The translations under genes and the position numbers were made by a program. Of a stretch of 64,000 nucleotides of DNA, positions 53,421-61,979 are shown in pieces. The stretch's first letter is position 1, and each line of letters starts with the position of its first letter. The notes below the pieces were generated by a model. That model did no database searches, was not told where the DNA came from, and saw only the letters and a list, made by a program, of their open reading frames with translations. Source of the stretch: Segetibacter sp. 3557_3 (GTDB taxonomy: Bacteria; Bacteroidota; Bacteroidia; Chitinophagales; Chitinophagaceae); the NCBI RefSeq assembly GCF_004354985.1, contig NZ_SMSK01000003.1, positions 186,001 to 250,000 of the forward strand, given 5' to 3'.

Positions 53421-54215
53421 GTGCTAAAATGTAAGATGTATTAATATTCGAAATCCAAAGTCAAAATTCCAGGTAAGACAAAAATGTAAAAGGAACATGT
53501 GGTGAACATATTGAGTTCCATGCCCGACATTCCAGCTTGACCACTTCTGCAATTCATCATGTACCAGCAATCATCCGGTTAAGCTTTTTTTTGGACCCAA
53601 CTCCAGGAATGCTATGATTCATCGTTGCGTCGCACTCTTCAACCGAATACTCTTGCCGGGCAAGTCACACGAACAAGGGGCTATACTAAACGGCATTAAT
53701 GGTTCATCTAACATAATAACACCCTTCACAAAACTTCACACTAATCTCCGCTCTTTGCCGCATGTTGCTTCTACCGTACAAGTGAGTGACACAACGATGT
53801 TCAATAGCCATCGAAAAGCTCGTCCCAAAAAAACCAAGGTAACAGGTACTTTTCCCATACCGCCCCTGATCCCATGTAAATTCGAAATCCTCTGGCTCAA
53901 CGCTCATCTCTCAACTAAAACGTTACTCCTAACTTCCAGCCCTAATTCCCAACCTAACTCTAAATGCAAACCCACAACTCTTAATTCTTAACTCCTAACT
54001 CCTAACTCCTAACCCACAACTCTTAACTCTTAACTCTCAACTCTTAACTCTCAACTCTTAACTCCCAACCCACAACTCTTAATTCATAACTCTCAACTCT
54101 CAACTCATTACTCCTCTTTCAAAACGGCCGCAAATATAGGCATTCAGATTTGGTAAAAGATTTTAGAAGTGAAACCATTAACTTCAAACTTTTTGGTCAG
54201 ACAACCTATCCCAGT
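53421..54215. repeat. Intergenic region with two dispersed elements and a G-free tract
   Basis: 53585-53643 is a plus-oriented element (copy F: T8GGACCC... ending CATCGTTGCGTCGCACTC). 53776-53833 is a minus-oriented one (copy G), whose GTACAAGTGAGTGACACAAC stretch matches copy A perfectly. From ~53900 to 54115 the plus strand is an almost G-free series of AACTCCTAACTC, CAACTCTTAACTC and CATAACTC words. A predicted open frame at 53614-53991 only reads these repeats. It contains the divergent promoters of ychF and the SpmAB gene. Confidence 0.75.
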
Positions 54216-55715
54216 ATGGCATTGAGCAGAATATGGTCGGCGTTTATTATTGTAGCGATATTGGTAGCAGCGGCAAGGGCCACATTTTCGGGGGACAGCG
54301 GAATTTTCAGCAGGATGGTTTCGGGCAAAGCAGACGATCCGGTAGATACGATCCGGTACATTTTAGCAGATAACAAGTATCCTTCATCATTTGGTTCAAC
54401 GGAAAGCTTTACGAGGTACCTCGCAGGTTATGCTTACGTTCCGTCCGACTCGATACACCCACCCAGCCTGTTGATTTCGGGCGAGCCCTCATCGCCGACC
54501 GTGCAAAGGCTTATTGCTGAACACCCGGGCATCCGGGTTTCTGGCTTTCGTGCCGTTCAATTCCAATTGTTTAAACGGGCGGATGGTATTATCGAAACCT
54601 GTAAAAGCGCCGTCAATATCAGCATAGGCCTTATCGGGATTATGGCCCTTTTTATGGGTTTTATGAGCATCGCGGAAAGAGCAGGCGGGATCCGGCTGTT
54701 ATCAAGAATAATCGGGCCTTTTTTTGGTAAACTGTTTCCCGAGGTGCCCAAAGGACACCCGGCGATGGGACATATGATGATGAACTTTTCCGCAAACCTG
54801 TTGGGGCTCGACAATGCAGCAACACCATTTGGCATTAAGGCAATGGAAAGTTTGCAGGAAATTAATGTGGAAAAGCAAACTGCCTCAAACGCCCAGATCA
54901 TGTTCCTGTGTTTGCATGCAGCCGGTTTTACCCTCATCCCCGTAAGCATCATTGCGGTTCGCGCTTCGTTGAAAGCAGCAAACCCCACCGACATCTTTAT
55001 TCCTTGTATGATCACCACCTTCGTGGCGACAATGGCGGCAATGTTTATCGTTGCCTTCAAACAAAAAATCCGGATATTTCAGCCCGTGATACTGGCATGG
55101 GTAGGCAGCTTTTCGGCGATCATCGTGTTACTCGTAGTTTATCTGTCATCGCTTGATGCAGCAGGGGTACAGCTTTTTTCGAGCGTGCTGAGCAACGGCC
55201 TTATCCTGCTGATCTTCCTGTTAATTGTGTTTGGTGCCATTTATAAGAACATCGATGTTTTTGATGCATTTATCGACGGTGCGAAGGGTGGTTTTGATAC
55301 CGCCGTACGGATCATTCCTTATCTTGTTGGTATGCTGGTAGCGATAAGCTTGCTGCGCACCAGTGGAACGTTTGATGTTATCATGAATGTGCTTAAAACC
55401 GGGTTTGCCTTGCTGGGTACGGATACCCGTTTTGTTGACGGCCTCCCAACCGCACTCATCCGCCCGCTTAGTGGCGGTGGCGCCAGGGGAATGATGGTGG
55501 ATACCATGAAAACTTTTGGCGCTGACTCTTTTGCCGGCAGGCTTGCCTCCATTTTCCAGGGTGCATCGGATACTACATTCTACGTAATCGCCGTTTACTT
55601 TGGGGCGGTATCGATACGCAATACCCGTTATGCAGTAGGCGCAATGTTGCTTGCCGACCTTGTTGGCATTTGTACCTCGATCTTGCTCACTTATATGTTT
55701 TTTGGTCAATCCTAA
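54216..55715 (+). CDS. Fused SpmA-SpmB nucleoside-recognition membrane protein
   Basis: A ~499-aa inner-membrane protein made of two nucleoside-recognition (Gate) domains, related to spore maturation proteins A and B, which are separate in Firmicutes. The first half has ETCKSAVNISIGLIGIMALFMGFMSI and NFSANLLGLDNAATPFGIKAM; the second half has GAKGGFDTAVRIIPYLVGMLVAI, RPLSGGGARGMMVDTM and FQGASDTTFYVIAVYFG. A periplasmic insert (~50-135) lies between helix 1 and the first domain. ATG 54216 (MALSRIWSAFII) is preferred over the TTG at 54150. Role in a non-sporulating phylum is unknown. Confidence 0.87.
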   Translation: MALSRIWSAFIIVAILVAAARATFSGDSGIFSRMVSGKADDPVDTIRYILADNKYPSSFGSTESFTRYLAGYAYVPSDSIHPPSLLISGEPSSPTVQRLIAEHPGIRVSGFRAVQFQLFKRADGIIETCKSAVNISIGLIGIMALFMGFMSIAERAGGIRLLSRIIGPFFGKLFPEVPKGHPAMGHMMMNFSANLLGLDNAATPFGIKAMESLQEINVEKQTASNAQIMFLCLHAAGFTLIPVSIIAVRASLKAANPTDIFIPCMITTFVATMAAMFIVAFKQKIRIFQPVILAWVGSFSAIIVLLVVYLSSLDAAGVQLFSSVLSNGLILLIFLLIVFGAIYKNIDVFDAFIDGAKGGFDTAVRIIPYLVGMLVAISLLRTSGTFDVIMNVLKTGFALLGTDTRFVDGLPTALIRPLSGGGARGMMVDTMKTFGADSFAGRLASIFQGASDTTFYVIAVYFGAVSIRNTRYAVGAMLLADLVGICTSILLTYMFFGQS

Positions 55716-55902
55716 TCAACCCGGCGGGTACCTGAACAGCTGAAACCATCGCGTGTTTTAGTATAAGGATTGGCGCAACCAGGCAAATGCTCACCGGAGG
55801 GTATGCCGGATAGCCAAACACAACTCATTTTATTATTCGTTAAGGTATTCGGCAACACTGTGAACTCGGTTACCGAATGATTAACTTGCACAAAACAAAT
55901 CG

Positions 55903-57057
55903 ATGGATTTCATTATAAGCGAAGAACAACAGATGATCAGGCAGGCTGCGAGGGACTTCGCTAAAAACGAATGTCTGCCCGGGGTAATACAGCGGGACGA
56001 ACAACAGAAGTTTCCCAAAGAACAGATCATGAAGCTGGGTGAGTTGGGTTTTATGGGCATGATGGTCGACCCAAAATATGGCGGCAGCGGTTTGGATACC
56101 GTAAGCTATGTATTGGCAATGGAAGAGATCAGTAAGATTGATGCAAGCACCAGTGTATGCATGAGCGTTAACAATAGCCTTGTATGTTGGGGTATACAGG
56201 AATTTGGCAACGACGCACAAAAAGAGAAATACCTGACCCCGCTTGCTATGGGGCAGAAAGATGGCGAACTATATATTGGCGCGTTCCTGTTAAGTGAGCC
56301 GGAGGCTGGCAGTGATGCCACTTCCCAGAAAACAATGGCAGAAGATAGGGGCGATCACTACCTGCTGAATGGCACAAAAAACTGGATCACCAACGGGGCC
56401 AGCGCATCCGTTTATCTCGTGATTGCGCAAACTGATCCTGCGAAGAAAAGCAATGGCATCAATGTATTTATTGTTGAAAGAGACACCCCGGGTGTTGAGG
56501 TTGCGCCCAAAGAGAACAAATTAGGCATACGCGGAAGTGATACAACCTCGGTGATGTTTACCGATGTGGTAGTGCCAAAAGAAAACCGGATCGGCGAAGA
56601 TGGCTTTGGTTTTAAGTTCGCCATGAAGACCCTTGCCGGTGGGCGGATTGGTATTGCTTCGCAGGCGTTGGGCATCGCGAGCGGTGCTTACGAACTATCA
56701 CTTGCTTATGCAAAACAACGAAAGGCGTTTGGGAAAGAAATTATGCATCACCAGGCTATCCAGTTTAAACTTGCAGACATGGCAACCCGGATCGATGCAT
56801 CACGCCTGATGTGCCTGAAAGCAGCGAGCGATAAAGACAATGGCCGCGACTACACGCTAAGCTCTTCAATGGCAAAGGTATTCAGCAGTGAAACGGCTAT
56901 GTGGACTGCGACAGAGGCCGTGCAGATACATGGGGGTTATGGCTTTGTAAAGGAATACCATGTTGAACGACTGATGCGCGACGCAAAGATTACCCAGATA
57001 TATGAAGGCACCAGCGAGGTACAGCGCATTGTGATCGGCAGAACTATTCTAAAATAA
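55903..57057 (+). CDS. Acyl-CoA dehydrogenase (short/medium chain type)
   Basis: A flavin enzyme that introduces the first double bond of fatty acid or branched-chain acyl-CoA oxidation. The 384-aa protein shows MDFIISEEQQMIRQAARDFA, FLLSEPEAGSDA, the FAD-binding NGTKNWITNGASASVYLV, RKAFGKEIMHHQAIQFKLADM, QIHGGYGFVKEYHVERLMRD and the catalytic glutamate of YEGTSEVQRIVIGR. This set fits butyryl-CoA dehydrogenase-like members. A terminator follows at 57078; the electron-transfer flavoprotein genes are not adjacent. Confidence 0.95.
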   Translation: MDFIISEEQQMIRQAARDFAKNECLPGVIQRDEQQKFPKEQIMKLGELGFMGMMVDPKYGGSGLDTVSYVLAMEEISKIDASTSVCMSVNNSLVCWGIQEFGNDAQKEKYLTPLAMGQKDGELYIGAFLLSEPEAGSDATSQKTMAEDRGDHYLLNGTKNWITNGASASVYLVIAQTDPAKKSNGINVFIVERDTPGVEVAPKENKLGIRGSDTTSVMFTDVVVPKENRIGEDGFGFKFAMKTLAGGRIGIASQALGIASGAYELSLAYAKQRKAFGKEIMHHQAIQFKLADMATRIDASRLMCLKAASDKDNGRDYTLSSSMAKVFSSETAMWTATEAVQIHGGYGFVKEYHVERLMRDAKITQIYEGTSEVQRIVIGRTILK

Positions 57058-57077
57058 ATCAATATAAACGATTGAAC

Positions 57078-57108
57078 GCCCTGGTAAAGAACTTCGCCAG
57101 GGCTTTTT
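57078..57108 (+). terminator. Terminator of the acyl-CoA dehydrogenase gene
   Basis: GCCCTGG (57078-57084) pairs with CCAGGGC (57097-57103), followed by T5. It is 21 bases after the stop. Confidence 0.85.
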
Positions 57109-57217
57109 CATGCCCATCATAGTCGCTTATTCCGGCCAGTCAGGCACATTTCAATATTTGGCTGGCCATGGAAAGCAATCCGGGGATAATCAGCAGGACA
57201 ACGTTCCCGAATTCGGT

Positions 57218-57225
57218 TACTTTTG
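57218..57225 (+). promoter_or_regulatory. -7 box of the YggS gene
   Basis: TACTTTTG fits TAnnTTTG and sits 22 bases before the chosen ATG (57247). This also excludes the longer open frame that starts within the box. Confidence 0.6.
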
Positions 57226-57246
57226 CTGCAAACATCAGCATGGCAT

Positions 57247-57921
57247 ATGGGGGTAAACATTGAGCTATATCGGCAAATTCTTGGGGTTCTGGAACCGGCA
57301 CAGGTTGAACTTGTAGCGGTAAGCAAGGTGCGGAGTGCTGAAGAAATTATGCAGTTGTATAATGAAGGTCAGCGCGACTTTGGAGAGAACTATGTGCAGG
57401 AGCTCGTAGATAAGCAGCTGATGTTGCCTGTTGATATACGTTGGCATTTTATAGGACATCTACAAACCAATAAGGTAAAACAGATTGCACCTTTTGTACA
57501 CCTGATACATGGGGTTGACAGTACAAAGCTGCTGGCGGAAATTAACAAACAAGGTAAAAAGCACGACAGGGTAATTAATTGCCTTATGCAGGTGCATGTA
57601 GCTGAAGAGCCTAACAAGTTCGGGCTTACGGAAGAGACCCTGTTTGATGCGCTTGCCCAGGTTACCCAAACCCCACTTGAATTTTCAAACGTTTATATCC
57701 GTGGAATCATGGGGATGGCTTCTTTCACCGACAACAGGGAACAGATCAGGGGTGAATTCAAGTTTTTAAAATACCTGTTTGACAAATACCAAAGCATGGC
57801 CTCGTCAAATTGCGCATTGAAAACGCTCTCCATGGGGATGAGCGACGATTACGAAATCGCGATCGAAGAGGGTAGTAATATGGTAAGAATTGGCAGCCTT
57901 CTTTTTGGAAGACGGATATAG
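57247..57921 (+). CDS. yggS: PLP homeostasis protein (YggS/PROSC family)
   Basis: A 224-aa single-domain alanine-racemase-like barrel that binds pyridoxal phosphate and buffers its level. Visible: VELVAVSKVRSAEEIMQLY with the PLP-binding Lys, FGENYVQELVDK, IRWHFIGHLQTNKVKQI, LMQVHVAEEPNKFGL, IRGIMGMASF and LSMGMSDDYEIAIEEGSNMVRIGSLLFG. The start at 57247 (MGVNIELYRQ) follows the promoter box. Confidence 0.95.
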   Translation: MGVNIELYRQILGVLEPAQVELVAVSKVRSAEEIMQLYNEGQRDFGENYVQELVDKQLMLPVDIRWHFIGHLQTNKVKQIAPFVHLIHGVDSTKLLAEINKQGKKHDRVINCLMQVHVAEEPNKFGLTEETLFDALAQVTQTPLEFSNVYIRGIMGMASFTDNREQIRGEFKFLKYLFDKYQSMASSNCALKTLSMGMSDDYEIAIEEGSNMVRIGSLLFGRRI

Positions 57922-57934
57922 CCCTTATGACAAA

Positions 57935-59230
57935 TTATTTTTGGCCTGTTTTTGCATAATCGAACACCAACTGGCAAAATGCTTTTACGCCAACATCAAG
58001 CCTGCTGTCGTCGACAAAAAAGTCAGGGGTATGGTGGGGAGGGGCAGTTTTTTCATCTTGTCCCTTAGGCATTCCACCTAAAAAGAAGAATACCGAAGGA
58101 ACCTTATCGCCGATAAAAGAAAAGTCTTCAGCACCCATAACCCATTCCATTTCTTTCACGTTATTCTTCCCGGCTGCTGTTTCAAAAGATGGTAACATGC
58201 GTTTTGTGAGTTCCGGATTGTTGAAGGTTACCAGCGTTTTGTTTTCAAACTTCACTTCTGCTTGTGCACCGGCGCTTTCAGCAATGTGCGTAGCGGTGGT
58301 TTTTATTTTTTCAAACACGAGTTTACGCATATTCGCATCCAGGGTCCTGATCGTTCCGGTAAGGTCTGCTTCTTCGGGTATAATGTTCATACGTACCCCG
58401 CTGTGAAACATGCCTACGGAAATTACAACAGGCGCTTTTGTTAGTTCGCTTTCGCGGCTCACAATGGTTTGCAGACCCATAATGATTTGCGATGAAACTA
58501 CAATAGGATCTATACCAAGCCAGGGATAAGCTCCATGCGTTTGTTTTCCTTTTACCTTAATGCTAAATTCATCGGCGGACGCCATTACGGAACCACTCTT
58601 GTATTTAATCGTCCCCACTTCTGTTGCCGAGTTAATGTGCAGTCCAAACGCCGCTTCAACTTTTGGGTTATTCAGCACTCCTTCTTTAACCATTAGCGAA
58701 GCGCCACCTTCTTCTCCAATTGGCGAGCCTTCCTCAGCGGGCTGGAACAGGAATACAACAGTACCGGGTACATCCTTTTTCATTTGCGACAGCACGGTAG
58801 CTGCACCAATTAGTATAGCCGTATGGGTATCATGACCACATGCATGCATTACCCCAACTTGTTGGCCGTTGTATTCCGCAATTTGCTTTGACGCAAAAGG
58901 AATCTTTACCCGTTCAGTAACAGGCAGTCCATCCATGTCGGCCCGCAGCGCGACAACCGGTCCCGGTTTGCCACCTTTAAGAATAGCTACAACACCTGTT
59001 TTTGCAATCCCAGTTTTAATCTCGAGTCCTAAACCTTTCAGCCGTTCTACAACGTATGCTGCCGTCTTTGTTTCCCTGTTCGACAATTCAGGGTATTCGT
59101 GCAAATGGCGTCGCCATCCAATCAGGTCGTTGTTGATTGCTGTTGTTTTTTGCGCAATCACCGAAGCAATATCCTGGGCGCTGAGGCATAAAGCCGGGAA
59201 AGCAGCAAGCGCCAGTAGGAGTTTTTTCAT
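57935..59230 (-). CDS. Exported M20 family amidohydrolase/peptidase
   Basis: A 431-aa secreted metalloamidase with signal MKKLLLALAAFPALCLSAQ. The metal-binding blocks are HACGHDTHTAILIGAA and QPAEEGSPIGEEGGASLMV, with the catalytic Asp/Glu and the His of FGLHIN; a dimerisation domain lies in the middle and MGAEDFSFIGDKVPSVFFFLG near the end. Closest in pattern to hippurate hydrolase/N-acyl-amino-acid amidohydrolases. It starts 4 bases after the stop of the serine hydrolase gene, so the two form an operon that may process exported acyl-amino-acid or peptide substrates. Confidence 0.92.
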   Translation of the reverse strand: MKKLLLALAAFPALCLSAQDIASVIAQKTTAINNDLIGWRRHLHEYPELSNRETKTAAYVVERLKGLGLEIKTGIAKTGVVAILKGGKPGPVVALRADMDGLPVTERVKIPFASKQIAEYNGQQVGVMHACGHDTHTAILIGAATVLSQMKKDVPGTVVFLFQPAEEGSPIGEEGGASLMVKEGVLNNPKVEAAFGLHINSATEVGTIKYKSGSVMASADEFSIKVKGKQTHGAYPWLGIDPIVVSSQIIMGLQTIVSRESELTKAPVVISVGMFHSGVRMNIIPEEADLTGTIRTLDANMRKLVFEKIKTTATHIAESAGAQAEVKFENKTLVTFNNPELTKRMLPSFETAAGKNNVKEMEWVMGAEDFSFIGDKVPSVFFFLGGMPKGQDEKTAPPHHTPDFFVDDSRLDVGVKAFCQLVFDYAKTGQK

Positions 59231-59234
59231 GGGC

Positions 59235-60764
59235 TTATTTTTTCGTAAACGTATACGGGTCGTACTCGATAAAGTCGTTTGCTTTCACTGACAGGGATAT
59301 CACCTTGCCATTTGCGATATTGAACCTGGTTGGGAATATGCCGAATGCCAGTGGCGAATAAGTCAGCAACCATTCGTTATTGTCCATATAGGCCAGCGTT
59401 GCCGATAGATTATTGTGCCCTTTGAAATTCAGTTGCAGCTGTTTCCCCTGAGGAGCAAGCTTAATTTCCATCTCGCCATACAATTCATTTTGGTAAGTGC
59501 CAACAAAAGCTGAAAGGGCAAGCGACGGCAACGAGCCTTTAACCCGGGCTTTATAGTCGGCTATATCTGAAATGGTTTCTGCTTCACCCCTGGTGAAAGA
59601 TGACAAGGCGGAAAGGGACCTGTTTACATAGGGCACTCCAAGATAGGCGTCGAGTAACTGGTAACGCAGCGACTCAAAAAATTCCTGGTTGTCATTATTG
59701 GTGAGTATCACAATACCAAGCTTTTCCTCTGGTACAAAACAGGTATTGGTGACAAAGCCAAACGCACCGCCGGTGTGGTGATATACCTGCCGGCCATTGT
59801 AATCAGCCGAAAACACACCAAGGCCGTACCCACTGAAATGAGTGGGGAAAGCCGTAGACTTGCGGCTCCGGATGGTTGTATTTACATCGCGGGTACGCTG
59901 TATTACTGCCCAGGGCAAAATGCGTTTACCTTCATAACGGCCGCTATCTAGTTGCATCATCAGCCATTTACTCATGTCTTTAACGTTGCTTACCATACTC
60001 CCTGCAGGACCAATATTGTCAATCTTGTCGTAACCCAGCTCATATAAACTTCCGGTAAACTGGGTGGTGTAGGGTTTTGCCACGTTCGGCCTTTCTGAAA
60101 TTCCCTGGCTCAACATATGGGTGTTGTTCATATTCAATGGCATCAGAATGCTGTCGTAAACATATACCTCCCACGGTTTACCACTTACGATCGGGATAAT
60201 TTCCCCAGCCGTCAAAAAGCAACTGTTGCAGTAACCAAAATCCTGTCGAAATTGCCCGGGTGGTGTTAACAGACGCATTCGCTTGATGATCTCGTACCGG
60301 CTCAACTTGCTGTTCCAAAAAGTGAAGTCACCCTGGAAAGTTTTAGTGCCAATCCGGTGACTTAACAGGTCGCGAACGGTCACCATTTCTGAAGCATTTT
60401 TGTCGTATAAGGCGTAATCTTTAAAGTACCTGGTAACCTTATCATCCAACGACAGCTTCTTTTCATGATCCAGTTGGGCAACAGCTGTTCCGGTAAAGAG
60501 TTTAGTGTTACTGGCAATCATAAACAGGGTGTTCTCATCAACAGGTGCTTTTGTGTTGATGTCGCGGACACCATAACCTTTCATTGCAACAACCTGGTTG
60601 TTTTTTACTATGGCGATGGCAAGACCGGGTATGTTCCAGTCCTTCATTCCTTGTTGAATATATTTTTCAAGGCTGTCGGTTACAAAAGACGGGTTGGACG
60701 ATTGGGCACGTAAGGCAAAAGTGCAAAAACAAACAATGGTAAAAACCCCTATACTCCTGATCAT
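59235..60764 (-). CDS. Exported serine hydrolase, beta-lactamase/DD-peptidase fold
   Basis: A 509-aa periplasmic class C beta-lactamase-like protein (S12 family) with signal MIRSIGVFTIVCFCTFALRA. The catalytic S-x-x-K is SNTK (Ser85, Lys88), the Tyr-x-Asn element is YCN in DFGYCNSCF, and the third element is HHTGGAFG. A C-terminal DUF3471-like domain (~400-505) contains FVGTYQNELYGEMEIKL. These proteins act on peptides or esters; beta-lactam resistance is not implied. First gene of an operon with the M20 peptidase. Confidence 0.9.
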   Translation of the reverse strand: MIRSIGVFTIVCFCTFALRAQSSNPSFVTDSLEKYIQQGMKDWNIPGLAIAIVKNNQVVAMKGYGVRDINTKAPVDENTLFMIASNTKLFTGTAVAQLDHEKKLSLDDKVTRYFKDYALYDKNASEMVTVRDLLSHRIGTKTFQGDFTFWNSKLSRYEIIKRMRLLTPPGQFRQDFGYCNSCFLTAGEIIPIVSGKPWEVYVYDSILMPLNMNNTHMLSQGISERPNVAKPYTTQFTGSLYELGYDKIDNIGPAGSMVSNVKDMSKWLMMQLDSGRYEGKRILPWAVIQRTRDVNTTIRSRKSTAFPTHFSGYGLGVFSADYNGRQVYHHTGGAFGFVTNTCFVPEEKLGIVILTNNDNQEFFESLRYQLLDAYLGVPYVNRSLSALSSFTRGEAETISDIADYKARVKGSLPSLALSAFVGTYQNELYGEMEIKLAPQGKQLQLNFKGHNNLSATLAYMDNNEWLLTYSPLAFGIFPTRFNIANGKVISLSVKANDFIEYDPYTFTKK

Positions 60765-61330
60765 TCGCTTGGTTTAAAAGATGAAAATAGGTGAAAAAGC
60801 TAAGTGATATATGAACTAATGAACGACAACGAACGAGACGCTATAAGATCTGCATGGCAAGTTGAAATCAGGTACGCTGGTATTTACGTACTATTCTCTT
60901 CCAGGGCTGCTTTAATAGTATCATCAGCCCGGGTGCCGACCCGGATGAACTCGTTCATACAAAGTTTCGTCGCGTACGGCAGGCACTGCGCGCGGATGAA
61001 CACAACGGTAAATGAACATGAATTCCTTGTACCAAGGGGTGGATACAAGAATCGATTATGAGTCTTAACGGGTTTCTGAAGGTGGTCTATTCACCATCAC
61101 AGGTTGACTTAAGTTTCGGCCCCTAACTTGTTAATGTATTCATAACGGAGCTGGGGCGCGTTTGGTCGATGGACGACTTACGAACCGTTTTGTAGAATAA
61201 TACGACATAGCAACATCTTAGGATTGTGCTTTAAATCACTAAGGTTCAATGGCGTGCAGCAATCTGATAAACAGGCACATTTTTCCTTGTTCACGGGTAT
61301 TATTTCAACCACAAATCAAAAAGTTCAGTC
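60765..61330. other. Intergenic region, little recognised
   Basis: No gene supported; a short open frame at 60804-61061 lacks protein-like composition. 60975-60990 has TTCGTCGCGTACGGCAGGC, a weak resemblance to the end of the dispersed element. It separates two divergent genes. Confidence 0.45.
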
Positions 61331-61654
61331 ATGAAAAAAATCATTATCGGATCAGTTGCGCTTTTCTTTGCAGCTGTTACAGATGCAAATGCAGGCACAT
61401 TTTCGACTACTGAAAAGTTTGTAGTTCAGGACACCACAAGAAAGTCGCAAGACTCTTCACAGAAGGCACCTGTGAAAGCAGAAGATCTTCCAAAAGCTGT
61501 GAAAGACATTTTAGCCGGTGATGAATTTAAAGAGTGGACAGTAAGTTCGGCATCGTGGATTAAAGGCAACAGGGAGTACTATGAAATTGCACTTGCCAAG
61601 GGTACAGAAGCAAGAGTAGTGAAGCTCGATAAGGAAGGCAAGAAAGTAGAATAA
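61331..61654 (+). CDS. Small exported PepSY-like protein
   Basis: A 107-aa secreted protein with signal MKKIIIGSVALFFAAVTDANA. The mature part has a Ser/Gln/Lys-rich linker, then LPKAVKDILAGDEFKEWTVSSASWI and EYYEIALAKGTEARVVKLDKEGKKVE, which looks like a single PepSY-type or beta-lactamase-inhibitor-like fold. A strong terminator 26 bases after the stop suggests a well expressed single gene. Function unknown. Confidence 0.8.
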   Translation: MKKIIIGSVALFFAAVTDANAGTFSTTEKFVVQDTTRKSQDSSQKAPVKAEDLPKAVKDILAGDEFKEWTVSSASWIKGNREYYEIALAKGTEARVVKLDKEGKKVE

Positions 61655-61680
61655 CAATTCTAACCACAAATTAGGAATAT

Positions 61681-61710
61681 AAAAGACCGGCTTTGTCCGG
61701 TCTTTTATAT
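61681..61710 (+). terminator. Terminator of the small exported protein gene
   Basis: AAAAGACCGG (61681-61690) pairs perfectly with CCGGTCTTTT (61697-61706) around CTTTGT. The stem core is the same AGACCGG/CCGGTCT word found in each unit of the array at 17166-18159. The rest up to 61979 shows nothing else. Confidence 0.9.
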
Positions 61711-61979
61711 TTTTGTCAATGTCTCAGTCTATAATCCGGCAGTATTGTTCTCTGCTTTAAAGGTGAATATCAACCCGGTCTCGAAACCTGGTTGATCCGT
61801 AGCAGGATGAACGCGGGCTACTGAGATGTCCCGGCTAAGCTTAGTATAATCGATTATTTGGGGTTACAAACAAAACCGGTGCAACAAATTGTGGCCTACC
61901 GCGGTCGTTAAAAAGAGAAATGCTGGCTCAGAAGTAAACCGGATCAGGGTTTGGACACCTAAATATTACCACCGACATT

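Noticed and set aside
53614-53991. 125-residue open frame upstream of the SpmAB gene
   Set aside because: It covers a dispersed element and G-free low-complexity words; no protein-like composition.
59235-60764. Antibiotic-resistance beta-lactamase
   Set aside because: The fold and catalytic residues are of the broad serine hydrolase group with a DUF3471-like tail; this group mostly acts on peptides and esters, and nothing indicates resistance.
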